Assembly: GCF_000143765.1 (NCBI RefSeq)
Contig: NZ_GL379772.1
Coordinates: 186,001-250,000, forward strand
Length of the DNA: 64,000 bases
Reading direction: 5' to 3'
Source: Sphingobacterium spiritivorum ATCC 33861
GTDB lineage: Bacteria > Bacteroidota > Bacteroidia > Sphingobacteriales > Sphingobacteriaceae
The notes below the pieces were generated by a model. That model was given only the letters and a program-made list of their open reading frames with translations, was not told the DNA's origin and did no database searches. The position numbers were made by a program, and so were the translations under genes. Positions 37,392-45,795 of the stretch are shown piece by piece (the stretch's first letter is position 1; every line of letters starts with the position of its first letter).

Positions 37392-38270
37392 ATGAAATCA
37401 TTTAAAAATATATTATCACTGATCTTGTTATCAGGAATCGCAGCTACGCCTGTGCTGGCGGCTGCACAGATCAAAAATGCAAAAACCGAATCTATCCGCA
37501 TTGAAGGAAATTCAGAAGCCTGTAAAACCCTGATTGAAAAAGCGGGAAGTAAAAAAGGTGAAGCTGAACTTGACTGGAATACAGATACAAAGAAAGCTGA
37601 ACTCACTTATAACAGTCAGAAAACATCAAAAGATGAAATTCTGAAACGTATAGCTTTGGCTGGATTCGACAATGAAATGTATCTTGCACCTACTGATGTT
37701 TATCAGGCACTCAGCCCTGAATGTCAGTATAAAGGTACCATCAAAACAGCTAAGCGGGCGGATCATGCATCAAAAGAAATGGACCATTCTAAAATGGATC
37801 ATTCAACCACAGAGGGTACCAACGAACATACTGCCAAGGAGTCTAAACTTGAATCTTTGTACAAGAATTATTTTACAATAAAAGATGCATTCATAAAAGG
37901 TGACAGCAAGGCTGTAACAGCGGGTGCTGCAAACTTAAAAACGGCAATTGCAGCAATTAAAATGGGCGAACTTCAACCAAAAGAACATGATGTATGGATG
38001 ATGGTGATGAAAGATCTTGAGAAACAGACTGCTGCTCTTCATTCATCAAAAGGACTGGAAAAACAACGCGTAGTTTTCATGTCGCTTTCAGAACAGATCT
38101 ATAAACTGATCAAGGCTACCGATCCTGCTTATACTGTATACTATAATCATTGTCCGATGTTCAATGACGGCAAGGGAGCCAATTGGTTAAGCAAAGAAAA
38201 ATCAATACAGAATCCATATTATGGATCACAGATGCTGACATGCGGATCAACAAAAGAGACCATTAAATAA
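37392..38270 (+). CDS. Periplasmic HMA-like plus DUF3347 fusion protein
   Basis: About 292 residues from the ATG at 37392 (MKSFKNILSLILLSGIAATPVLA, signal peptide). Residues ~28-100 look like an HMA ferredoxin-like metal-binding fold (ESIRIEGNSEACKTLIEKAG ... ISDEILKRIALAGFD-like), but with a single Cys rather than CxxC. A His/Met/Asp linker follows (DHASKEMDHSKMDHS). A DUF3347 domain occupies the C-terminal half, with YYNHCPMFNDGKGANWLS and NPYYGSQMLTCG. DUF3347 domains occur in copper-efflux adaptors and copper-handling proteins. Likely a periplasmic copper-binding protein. Confidence 0.75.
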   Translation: MKSFKNILSLILLSGIAATPVLAAAQIKNAKTESIRIEGNSEACKTLIEKAGSKKGEAELDWNTDTKKAELTYNSQKTSKDEILKRIALAGFDNEMYLAPTDVYQALSPECQYKGTIKTAKRADHASKEMDHSKMDHSTTEGTNEHTAKESKLESLYKNYFTIKDAFIKGDSKAVTAGAANLKTAIAAIKMGELQPKEHDVWMMVMKDLEKQTAALHSSKGLEKQRVVFMSLSEQIYKLIKATDPAYTVYYNHCPMFNDGKGANWLSKEKSIQNPYYGSQMLTCGSTKETIK

Positions 38271-38307
38271 GATATCAGAATAGTTAACGCATATATCAGT
38301 TCACATT

Positions 38308-38880
38308 ATGAAAAGAATGATCATATTACTATTGGCTCCGTTATTGTTGATGGCTTGCCAATCCGGAACCACATCAAACAAAAGCCATCCTGAAGATTCA
38401 GCCTCATCGCTGAAAGATTCATTAGAAGCATATTCGGCAGAGACTTCGGGCACAGACTCTTCCAGTTCTGTCGTTACCGCGTATTTAGATCTGGGAAAAT
38501 CGCTCTATATTCAGGATCAGGATAAAATCATGAAAGCGGCAAACTTCTTTGCTCAAATATTGAAAATACAACATCCGGACGAGACAAATGTAAATTCAAG
38601 GGAAGATATAAAAGATATATTGGAGAATACAACTGAAAATATTCAACATATTCTTGACAGTAAAGACAATCTTATCCATCAAAGAGAGCATTATGAAATC
38701 ATTAGCCAGGATATATATGACTATATCAAGTTAGTGGGTATACAACATACCCTTTACAAATTTGATTGTAAGCTGAGTAGTAAACCTCAGACCTGGTTAT
38801 CGGATACAAGAGAGGTACAAAATCCATATCTTGGAATAGAGAAAAAGGTCTGTGGAACACTGACAGAAACTCTAAACTAA
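38308..38880 (+). CDS. DUF3347 lipoprotein
   Basis: 190 residues. The signal MIILLLAPLLLMAC has a lipobox Cys at 17. A Ser/Thr-rich linker precedes a DUF3347-type domain: VVTAYLDLGKSLYIQDQDKIMKAA, then YKFDCKLSSKPQTWLSDTREVQNPYLG and KVCGTL. It is a shorter relative of the preceding protein's C-terminal half, and the two probably arose by duplication. It lacks the HMA part and the NHCPM motif is altered. Cotranscribed with its neighbours (37 bp and 1-bp overlap). Confidence 0.7.
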   Translation: MKRMIILLLAPLLLMACQSGTTSNKSHPEDSASSLKDSLEAYSAETSGTDSSSSVVTAYLDLGKSLYIQDQDKIMKAANFFAQILKIQHPDETNVNSREDIKDILENTTENIQHILDSKDNLIHQREHYEIISQDIYDYIKLVGIQHTLYKFDCKLSSKPQTWLSDTREVQNPYLGIEKKVCGTLTETLN

Positions 38881-39335
38881 TGAAAACCAGGGGAATAGTT
38901 GCAGGTGTAATTACAGGGATATTTGTTGTCCTCCAGTTTATTCCTGCAACTCCTAAAAATACCCGTGAGGACAACAGTTTTAATTTTACAACGCATTTTT
39001 TACCGCCGGAAAATATAACAAGTTTGTTAAAAACCTTTTGTTTTGACTGCCACAGCAATTATACTGAATATCCCTGGTATACAAGTATTCAACCGATAGA
39101 GTATATGATGTCTGCACATATAACTGAAGGAAAAGAAAGGTTGAATTTTGATGAGTTTACTACATACAGAAAACGTAAGAAGCTGACTAAATTCAACAGC
39201 ATAATTCAGGTACTCGAAGATGGAAGCATGCCGCTGACTTCTTACAGTCTGATACATGGATCGCTTTCGAAAGATGAGCGTAACAAACTGATTTCTTATT
39301 TTAATGAATTGATCATAAAAGAAGAAAAACTGTAA
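38880..39335 (+). CDS. Membrane-anchored haem-binding (CxxCH) protein
   Basis: 151 residues. An N-terminal hydrophobic segment (GIVAGVITGIFVVLQFI) precedes a domain with CFDCHSNYTEYPWY, the CxxCH site for covalent haem, followed by PIEYMMSAHITEGKERLNF and a C-terminal YFNELI. This fits the small 'haem-binding domain' family common in Bacteroidota periplasm. The ATG overlaps the previous stop codon (TAATG). It may supply electron transfer for the multicopper oxidase encoded 70 bp downstream; that link is inferred. Confidence 0.8.
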   Translation: MKTRGIVAGVITGIFVVLQFIPATPKNTREDNSFNFTTHFLPPENITSLLKTFCFDCHSNYTEYPWYTSIQPIEYMMSAHITEGKERLNFDEFTTYRKRKKLTKFNSIIQVLEDGSMPLTSYSLIHGSLSKDERNKLISYFNELIIKEEKL

Positions 39336-39405
39336 ACTATGCTAAAACGACAAATAACAACTTCATTTTGAACTGTTCCGCGAACGGTTCATAATTTAAA
39401 TTTAA

Positions 39406-41661
39406 ATGAAACATCAACTAAGATTAATCTTTATATCTCTTTTCGCTCTGTTCATTCTGCAGGAATCAGGAGCTCAGCAAGTCAAGCGTTATGATCTGTA
39501 TGTAAGAGATACTATCGTAAACTATGCAGGCAAAAACAAAAGGGCAATCGCCGTCAACGGGCAGATACCTATGCCTACACTGGAATTTACACAAGGTGAT
39601 ACTGCGGAGATTGTAGTTCATAATGAGCTCAAAGAAAATACATCCTTACACTGGCACGGTTTGTTTCTTCCGAATAAGGAAGATGGCGTACCTTATCTGA
39701 CTCAACCCCAGATCGCACCCGGAACCACATTTACGTACCGGTTTCCGATTATTCAAAACGGGACACACTGGTATCATTCCCATACGGGACTCCAGGAGCA
39801 GATCGGTATGTACGGAAGTTTTATCATGAAAAAAAGAGCAAACGACAAAACATTCAGAAAAGGTATTGACGACTTACCTGCTGTACCGCTCATACTCAGT
39901 GAATGGACGAATCTGAATCCGGATAATGTACACCGGATGCTGCACAATGCAAATGACTGGGCTGCAATAAAGAAAGGTGCAACGCAATCCTATGCTGAAG
40001 CAGTCAAAGAGGGAAAGCTGAAAATCAAACTTAAAAATGAGTGGAAGCGAATGTTGGCAATGGATGTCAGTGATGTATATTATGATAAGATACTAATGAA
40101 TGGCAATCCATTTACGGATCTCAAAAGCGTAGACGGCAAACCGCTCAAAGCCGGAGATAAAGTAAGGCTTCGTATCTCTAACGGGGGCGCATCTTCTTAC
40201 TTTTGGCTCCGTTATGCCGGAGGAAAAATAACTGTGGTCGCTAATGATGGTAATGATGTAGAACCTGTAGAAGTAGATCGGCTGATTATAGCTGTATCTG
40301 AGACGTACGACGTGGTCCTGACTATCCCGGAAGATGGTATAGCCTATGAATTTATGGCGACTACAGAAGACCGTACCAATTCGTCCAGTTATTTTATCGG
40401 TAATGGTGTCAAACAACTGCTCTCTCCTCTTCCGCGTCTCAAGTATTTTGAAGGCATGAAGATGATGAATGATATGATGAAGATGAATGGCGATCTGGAT
40501 GATATGGGTATGCAGATGAGTCTCAATAAAATGGATATGAATGTCGTCATGTATCCTGAAATTACAGGAAGTAATTCAAAAAAACAAGATCATAGCAAGC
40601 ACAATATGGATGCTGATTCGAACCGCTATAATGCAAATGCTTTAGGTGATATCGTGACTCTCAATTATTCCATGTTGTCCTCTCCTTACGACACCAGACT
40701 TCCGAAGGATGCCCCTGTTAAAGAATTGAAATTCGTTCTGACCGGCAACATGAATCGCTATGTATGGAGTATGGATAACAAAGTCCTTTCAGAAACAGAC
40801 AAAATACCGGTAAAAAAAGGAGAGATTCTACGCATTACGCTGTACAACAACTCTATGATGCGACATCCTATGCACTTGCACGGATTTGATTTCAGAGTGA
40901 TTAATGGTAAGGGTGATAAGTCTCCGTTAAAAAATGTACTGGATATTATGCCAATGGAGACCGATACGATTGAATTTCTGGCTAATGAGGAAGGGGATTG
41001 GTTTTTCCATTGTCATATCTTATACCACATGATGTCCGGGATGAACAGAGTATTTGAAGTCGGCGATTATCAAAATCCTATCCTGCCTGACAAGGCAGGA
41101 GCTTATAAAATGCTGCAAAAAGAAAGTAATATGTGGCACTTTATGGCGCAGAATGATTTTGCCACAAATGGTAATGACGGTCAGGCGATGTTGCAGAATG
41201 CAAGATGGAGTGTCGGAACGGAATGGCGACTGGGCTATAATGACATGCATGGCTATGAAGTAGAAACGCATGTCGGCAGATATCTCGGGAAAATGCAGTG
41301 GCTGATGCCTTTTGTAGGTTTTGACTGGCGTTACCGTAAAATGGGAAAAGATGAACATGAAAAGAATATATTCGGACAGACCAATAAGAAAGACAATAGA
41401 AGTGCAGTCAGTTTAGGATTTATGTACACCTTGCCGATGCTCGTTAATTTTCAGGCAGAGGTATACCATGATGGTATTGTTCGTCTGGCAGTGATGCGTG
41501 AGGATATTCCGCTATCTAAAAGATTGCGTGGTGATTTTATGTACAATACGGATCAGGAGTATATGCTGGGACTTAACTATATTTTGACAAAGAATATGAG
41601 TATACGGACACACTATGATAGTGATATGGGATTCGGTGCCGGCCTGTCGCTTAATTATTAA
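39406..41661 (+). CDS. Multicopper oxidase (CopA-like) with C-terminal beta-barrel-like extension
   Basis: 751 residues with a signal peptide (MKHQLRLIFISLFALFILQESGA). Three cupredoxin domains carry the copper ligands HWHG (H82, H84), HWYHSHTG, HPMHLHGFDF, and HCHILYHMMSGM. A Met-rich segment lies near 345-385 (MKMMNDMMKMNG...). The oxidase core ends near residue 555. The remaining ~195 residues alternate hydrophobic and polar strands and end in GAGLSLNY with a C-terminal aromatic residue, like the CopB/PcoB outer-membrane barrel. It probably oxidises Cu(I) in the periplasm. The extension looks like a CopA-CopB fusion. Confidence 0.9.
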   Translation: MKHQLRLIFISLFALFILQESGAQQVKRYDLYVRDTIVNYAGKNKRAIAVNGQIPMPTLEFTQGDTAEIVVHNELKENTSLHWHGLFLPNKEDGVPYLTQPQIAPGTTFTYRFPIIQNGTHWYHSHTGLQEQIGMYGSFIMKKRANDKTFRKGIDDLPAVPLILSEWTNLNPDNVHRMLHNANDWAAIKKGATQSYAEAVKEGKLKIKLKNEWKRMLAMDVSDVYYDKILMNGNPFTDLKSVDGKPLKAGDKVRLRISNGGASSYFWLRYAGGKITVVANDGNDVEPVEVDRLIIAVSETYDVVLTIPEDGIAYEFMATTEDRTNSSSYFIGNGVKQLLSPLPRLKYFEGMKMMNDMMKMNGDLDDMGMQMSLNKMDMNVVMYPEITGSNSKKQDHSKHNMDADSNRYNANALGDIVTLNYSMLSSPYDTRLPKDAPVKELKFVLTGNMNRYVWSMDNKVLSETDKIPVKKGEILRITLYNNSMMRHPMHLHGFDFRVINGKGDKSPLKNVLDIMPMETDTIEFLANEEGDWFFHCHILYHMMSGMNRVFEVGDYQNPILPDKAGAYKMLQKESNMWHFMAQNDFATNGNDGQAMLQNARWSVGTEWRLGYNDMHGYEVETHVGRYLGKMQWLMPFVGFDWRYRKMGKDEHEKNIFGQTNKKDNRSAVSLGFMYTLPMLVNFQAEVYHDGIVRLAVMREDIPLSKRLRGDFMYNTDQEYMLGLNYILTKNMSIRTHYDSDMGFGAGLSLNY

Positions 41662-41693
41662 TTTTCAAAAGATATATAAGCTCAAATAAAATA

Positions 41694-41739
41694 AGACCCT
41701 GAACCGATCTACCTCTGAGTAATCAAGTGTTCAGGGTCT
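41694..41739 (+). terminator. Terminator of the copper operon
   Basis: AGACCCTGAAC (41694-41704) and GTTCAGGGTCT (41729-41739) form an 11-bp perfect stem with a 24-nt loop, followed by a T-rich stretch, 33 bp after the oxidase stop codon. Confidence 0.75.
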
Positions 41740-41881
41740 ATTTATTTGTAGTATGAAGTTTTGATTTTAGTCGTGATGACACAGAAAAATGCCTGTATAA
41801 ATACGAAGTAAGTTATTAATAGTAAAAAACGAGATATGTGTTATGCTGATAAGAGAGACGACTGACTACAGCTCAAAACAG

Positions 41882-41920
41882 AAAAAATATCCTCTCCTTA
41901 AAAAAGAGAGGGTATTTTTA
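41882..41920. terminator. Bidirectional terminator before the GH88 gene end
   Basis: TATCCTCTC and GAGAGGGTA flanked by an A run and a T run form a hairpin about 52 bp past the stop of the minus-strand GH88 gene. It would end the polysaccharide-utilization operon. The rest of 41740-41971 shows no gene. Confidence 0.65.
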
Positions 41921-41971
41921 TTTACAGTCTGAACAGTACGACTGATTCTTATTATAGCAACTAATCTTTAT

Positions 41972-43216
41972 TTACTTTTTCAGTTCGCGATAGCGGTTGA
42001 GTGCTTCCAGAAAATAATAATCTGCATATGTCAACGGGACATCGATTTCACTGTTATGTGGCATACTGCCTACAGAATGTAAAAGTAGAAAGCCTCCGTT
42101 TGTGCCTTTTTGGGCCAGATATTCATCTGAAGAAAGAGATTTAAGAATTTGTTCAGCCGCATTCAGATATGTTCTTCCTTTTTCCTCTGCGTATCCGCTG
42201 AGCTCAAGTAGTGCTGAGGCAATAACGGCAGCAGCAGAAGCATCGCGGTGTATGACATCAAATCGTTTTGAATCATATGCCCAGTCGGGTTTATATCCTT
42301 CCTGGTTCACATTGAAATCCCAGTATGGTATTTTATCTTCCGGCAAATTAGCATGATTCAGAAAAAAATCTGCTGCATGTTCAGCGGTCGCCAGATACTT
42401 CGGATCTTTGGTTTCCCGATACATCACTGTATATCCGTATACTGCCCAGGCTTGCCCTCTGGACCAGGTAGAATTGTCCGCAAAACCCTGATTGGTCTGC
42501 TGATGTAATACTTTACCGGAGGTGGTATCATAATCAACCACATGGTAAGTGCTGTAATCCGGACGGAAATGGTATTTCATAGTCTGATCAGCATGGCTGA
42601 TGGCTACTTTTTTGTATTTATCATCGCCTGTCAGTTTGCTTACATAAAAAAGCATTTCCAGATTCATCATATTATCGATTATGACCGGATAATTCCAAAG
42701 TGTTTTCTTGTCCCATGACATCTTTGAATTCCACGATTTGATTAACCCTACCTTCGGATTATATCGTGTCAGAGCCGATTCGCCGGACTGGATCAGGATC
42801 TTATTATATGCATTGATTTTTGCTGTGTCTTTCAGATTTTTTATAGCGTTACCATAAGAACAATACATGACAAAGCCGATATCATGATGCTGCGTCAGAA
42901 ATTTTCCTTCTTCCAGTGCCTCTGTCCATTTTATGGCTGCAGCTTCCCATTTGGGATCTTTGCTGTATTCGTATATATTCCAAAGGCTTCCTGCAAAAAA
43001 TCCTCCTGTCCAGTCCCACACATCTGTACCTTTCACATTACCTGCAGAATCCAATGTCCGCGGAAAAATGGTGATATCCTTGGAATTGTTCAGTAATAAA
43101 GTATACTGCTCTTCAGCCCTTTCGAAATCTTTCGCAACAAAATTGCCTGAAGTGGAAGAGCAAGCCAGCGTAAGGGCTAACATGGATAGTGCTGTGGCTT
43201 TAAATAATAGTGTCAT
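41972..43216 (-). CDS. Unsaturated glucuronyl hydrolase, GH88 family
   Basis: 414 residues with a lipoprotein signal (LALTLAC, Cys at 19). The (alpha/alpha)6-barrel signature is clear: VWDWTGGFFAG near 66-76, QHHDIGFVMY with D112, and YPVIIDNMMNLEM with D181. The last two Asp match the pair of conserved acids of GH88. The enzyme removes the unsaturated uronic acid left at the non-reducing end by a polysaccharide lyase. It is the last gene of the operon containing a PL8 lyase, so its substrate is probably the unsaturated chondroitin or hyaluronan disaccharide. Confidence 0.92.
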   Translation of the reverse strand: MTLLFKATALSMLALTLACSSTSGNFVAKDFERAEEQYTLLLNNSKDITIFPRTLDSAGNVKGTDVWDWTGGFFAGSLWNIYEYSKDPKWEAAAIKWTEALEEGKFLTQHHDIGFVMYCSYGNAIKNLKDTAKINAYNKILIQSGESALTRYNPKVGLIKSWNSKMSWDKKTLWNYPVIIDNMMNLEMLFYVSKLTGDDKYKKVAISHADQTMKYHFRPDYSTYHVVDYDTTSGKVLHQQTNQGFADNSTWSRGQAWAVYGYTVMYRETKDPKYLATAEHAADFFLNHANLPEDKIPYWDFNVNQEGYKPDWAYDSKRFDVIHRDASAAAVIASALLELSGYAEEKGRTYLNAAEQILKSLSSDEYLAQKGTNGGFLLLHSVGSMPHNSEIDVPLTYADYYFLEALNRYRELKK

Positions 43217-43259
43217 ATAGATATATAATTTGTTTTATGATTTGAGTTCGGTTAAGTTC

Positions 43260-44186
43260 TTATTCCGCCACATTAATCGTTACATCTTTAGTAACCTGAT
43301 CCTGTCCGTATATATTGGCATTGGCTGCCACAAAGGTCACGGTATATTTACCCGGTTTGGTATATACATGACTATAGGTATCCATACGGGTGGCCATATT
43401 TTTGAGTGGAACTCCTGTATCCGGACTTACACTTGTCAGGTTGAGACCTGCGGTCACTGCCCACACCTGATTGCTTCCGACTGCAGCGGCTCCTCCGGCA
43501 TATTTGAGGATATTATCTGTACCGAAAATCCAGGTAACCTGAGAAGATGGCAGCACCTTTACGAACTTCCATCCGGCTTCTTTGATCCCTGATACGGCAA
43601 GCACCTGTCCGTCACTGGTGATGGTATTGATATTAAATGCATTGATCCACCAGCGGGGCTGTGTAGATCCTGTAACACCGGTATACTTAAAAGCAAAATA
43701 GATTGGTTTTTGAACATCCACAGTCAGACCTGTCTGTTGTAATGCCAATATATTGACTGTACCTGAAGGTGCATATGTAGCATCATTAGACTGAATGGGT
43801 GAGAGTGTAAAAGCACTTGTAATATCCACCCAATCGGATGGTTTGATACCTGTAGCATCATATACTGCATTAAAATTCTGAGTAGCAAGTAAGCGCAAAG
43901 AACCCGGCTGCTGGGCATCTGCCCCATATCGTCTGTTTGTCGCAAATGAAAGCTGGATAACTTCACTCTCAGCACGTGTCCGGTCACGATAGATGTACCG
44001 GTGACTTTCTTCTCCTGACCAGAATACCAACTGATCCGGATTACCGCTTAATGTAAAACGAACGGTATCACCGACTTTATAATTTGCTTTTTCTGTACTG
44101 ACCGATAGGGATACCGGTAAATTTTCTCTTTTCTCACATGCTACCAGAATATAGCATAGTGACAATATATAGACTATCTTTTTCAT
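43260..44186 (-). CDS. DUF5017 surface glycan-binding lipoprotein
   Basis: 308 residues. A lipoprotein signal (YILVACEKRENLP, Cys at 17) precedes an Ig/PKD-like N-terminal domain (VGDTVRFTLSGNPDQLVFWSG) and a jelly-roll-like middle (YFAFKYTGVTGSTQPRWWINAFNI). A second PKD-like strand pattern (YSHVYTKPGKYTVTFVAANAN) ends the chain. This matches DUF5017 proteins found after SusD genes, where they act as surface glycan-binding proteins. No catalytic motif. It begins 18 bp after susD, so it is part of the same operon. Ligand inferred from neighbours. Confidence 0.8.
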   Translation of the reverse strand: MKKIVYILSLCYILVACEKRENLPVSLSVSTEKANYKVGDTVRFTLSGNPDQLVFWSGEESHRYIYRDRTRAESEVIQLSFATNRRYGADAQQPGSLRLLATQNFNAVYDATGIKPSDWVDITSAFTLSPIQSNDATYAPSGTVNILALQQTGLTVDVQKPIYFAFKYTGVTGSTQPRWWINAFNINTITSDGQVLAVSGIKEAGWKFVKVLPSSQVTWIFGTDNILKYAGGAAAVGSNQVWAVTAGLNLTSVSPDTGVPLKNMATRMDTYSHVYTKPGKYTVTFVAANANIYGQDQVTKDVTINVAE

Positions 44187-44204
44187 ATTAGTATCAACTG
44201 ATCA

Positions 44205-45791
44205 TTACCAACCCGGATTTTGTTTAATAGCATTATTCAATGATATTTCAGCAATAGGAATAGGAAGCAAAAGATCCCTCTCCGCTACATTTTTTCCTGC
44301 CAAAGCCATGTATCTGACTGCTGCAGGTGCAGAGGTTTCGATCTCGCTTGCCAGAGATTTCATATTTGACTGAAAGATTCCCCAACGAATCAGATCATAC
44401 TTACGGATACCTTCGAACGCTAATTCGCGGAAACGCTCATCGCGGATGAGTTGTCTCATATCATCTTTAGTACCTATAGCTGTACTCTTATCAGATGCTT
44501 TTGCACGATCACGTACCTGCTTAACGGCTGCTTTGGCTTCTGCTGTAGCTCCGTTGACTTCGTTTTCAGCTTCCGCATACATCAGCAGTACATCGGAGTA
44601 ACGTAATAAAGGAAAATTAATAGGCGTATAGTTTTTATTGCGTGGCAATACCCGCTCGTATGGTCTGCGGTATTTGGCAGCATGCCGGTTTTCAATATCT
44701 GTAGCGGCATAATACACGGAATCTGTTACTTTGTTATTCACATAAGAATATTTGTAGGTAGCGATATTCCAGTCTCTGCGCAGGTCTGTATTTTCATATG
44801 CCTGATACAGCCGTTTAGTGGTTGCTATAAATCCGTATGAATAGCCATATGCCTCATCATTACATTGAATTCCGATCGCATTTCCCAGACGTCCGGCTTC
44901 AAAATCTGCAGCACGATTGCCTGCAAACTCAACTTCCCATATAGATTCCTGAATGTTGTATTTGTCTGATGCCATATCTTTAAACAGTTTGGCATAATCA
45001 CTGATCAGCGCATGCTGATAGCCTGAAGAGTGTACTACTTTTCCGGACCACTCTAATGCTTTGTCATATTTGGACACATCATTGAGCGGAAAGCCCGCCA
45101 TCTTAAGATAGACACGTGCCAGAATACCCTGTACAGCAGTTCTGGTTACACGACCTGAATATCCGTATTCATTGATATTCTTGACCATGGCTTCTGCTGC
45201 TTCCATTTCGGATACCACAAAGGCATAAATATCTTTAGGCGGGGTGCCTTCGATATTGACATCCGTTACAGACGCGGTAGGTAATGTTTTCAACGGAACA
45301 CTTCCCCAATGGCTAACCAGCAGAAAATAATAATAGGCTCTCAAAAACTTAGCTTCTCCGATCGTCACTTTTTTGACCGTTTCATCCATCTGTACTTCAT
45401 TGATCCGGTAGAGCAGTGTATTTGCTCTTTCAATACCTTCATAGAGATAGCGCCACAATGCACGTACATTGCTTTCCGAAGCATCAAAATTATAGACAGA
45501 TAATCCGGTCACATAAGCACTCCGGTAATACACACCTTCGTCTGAAATAGGAAGGTAAACCGACAGGTTGCTGCCATATACTTCTTCCTTACCCAGTATA
45601 TCATATACGCCAGTAAGTCCGGCCTGTACATCAGCTTCCGTTTTATAATAGTTTTCTTTAACAATGAAAGTAGGATCCTTATCGAGAAACTTACTACATC
45701 CCGGCAACAGGAATACGATCAGCATCAACAGTAGCAAAAACGCTGTTGAAGGAATATTTTTTATCGTTGTTTTCATGTTTTTCTTTTTCAT
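44205..45791 (-). CDS. susD-like: SusD/RagB-family glycan-binding lipoprotein
   Basis: 528 residues with lipobox LLPGC (Cys about 32). The TPR-rich SusD fold is evident from KFLDKDPTF, LRAYYYFLLVSHWGSVPL, and RLYQAYENTDLRRDWN, and the C-terminal block FPLLRYSDVLLMYAEAENE plus ERFRELAFEGIRKYDLIRW is diagnostic. SusD binds oligosaccharide at the cell surface and acts as the lid of the SusC channel. It starts 4 bp after susC. An in-frame ATG five codons downstream is an alternative start without effect on the mature protein. Confidence 0.95.
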   Translation of the reverse strand: MKKKNMKTTIKNIPSTAFLLLLMLIVFLLPGCSKFLDKDPTFIVKENYYKTEADVQAGLTGVYDILGKEEVYGSNLSVYLPISDEGVYYRSAYVTGLSVYNFDASESNVRALWRYLYEGIERANTLLYRINEVQMDETVKKVTIGEAKFLRAYYYFLLVSHWGSVPLKTLPTASVTDVNIEGTPPKDIYAFVVSEMEAAEAMVKNINEYGYSGRVTRTAVQGILARVYLKMAGFPLNDVSKYDKALEWSGKVVHSSGYQHALISDYAKLFKDMASDKYNIQESIWEVEFAGNRAADFEAGRLGNAIGIQCNDEAYGYSYGFIATTKRLYQAYENTDLRRDWNIATYKYSYVNNKVTDSVYYAATDIENRHAAKYRRPYERVLPRNKNYTPINFPLLRYSDVLLMYAEAENEVNGATAEAKAAVKQVRDRAKASDKSTAIGTKDDMRQLIRDERFRELAFEGIRKYDLIRWGIFQSNMKSLASEIETSAPAAVRYMALAGKNVAERDLLLPIPIAEISLNNAIKQNPGW

Positions 45792-45795
45792 AGTC

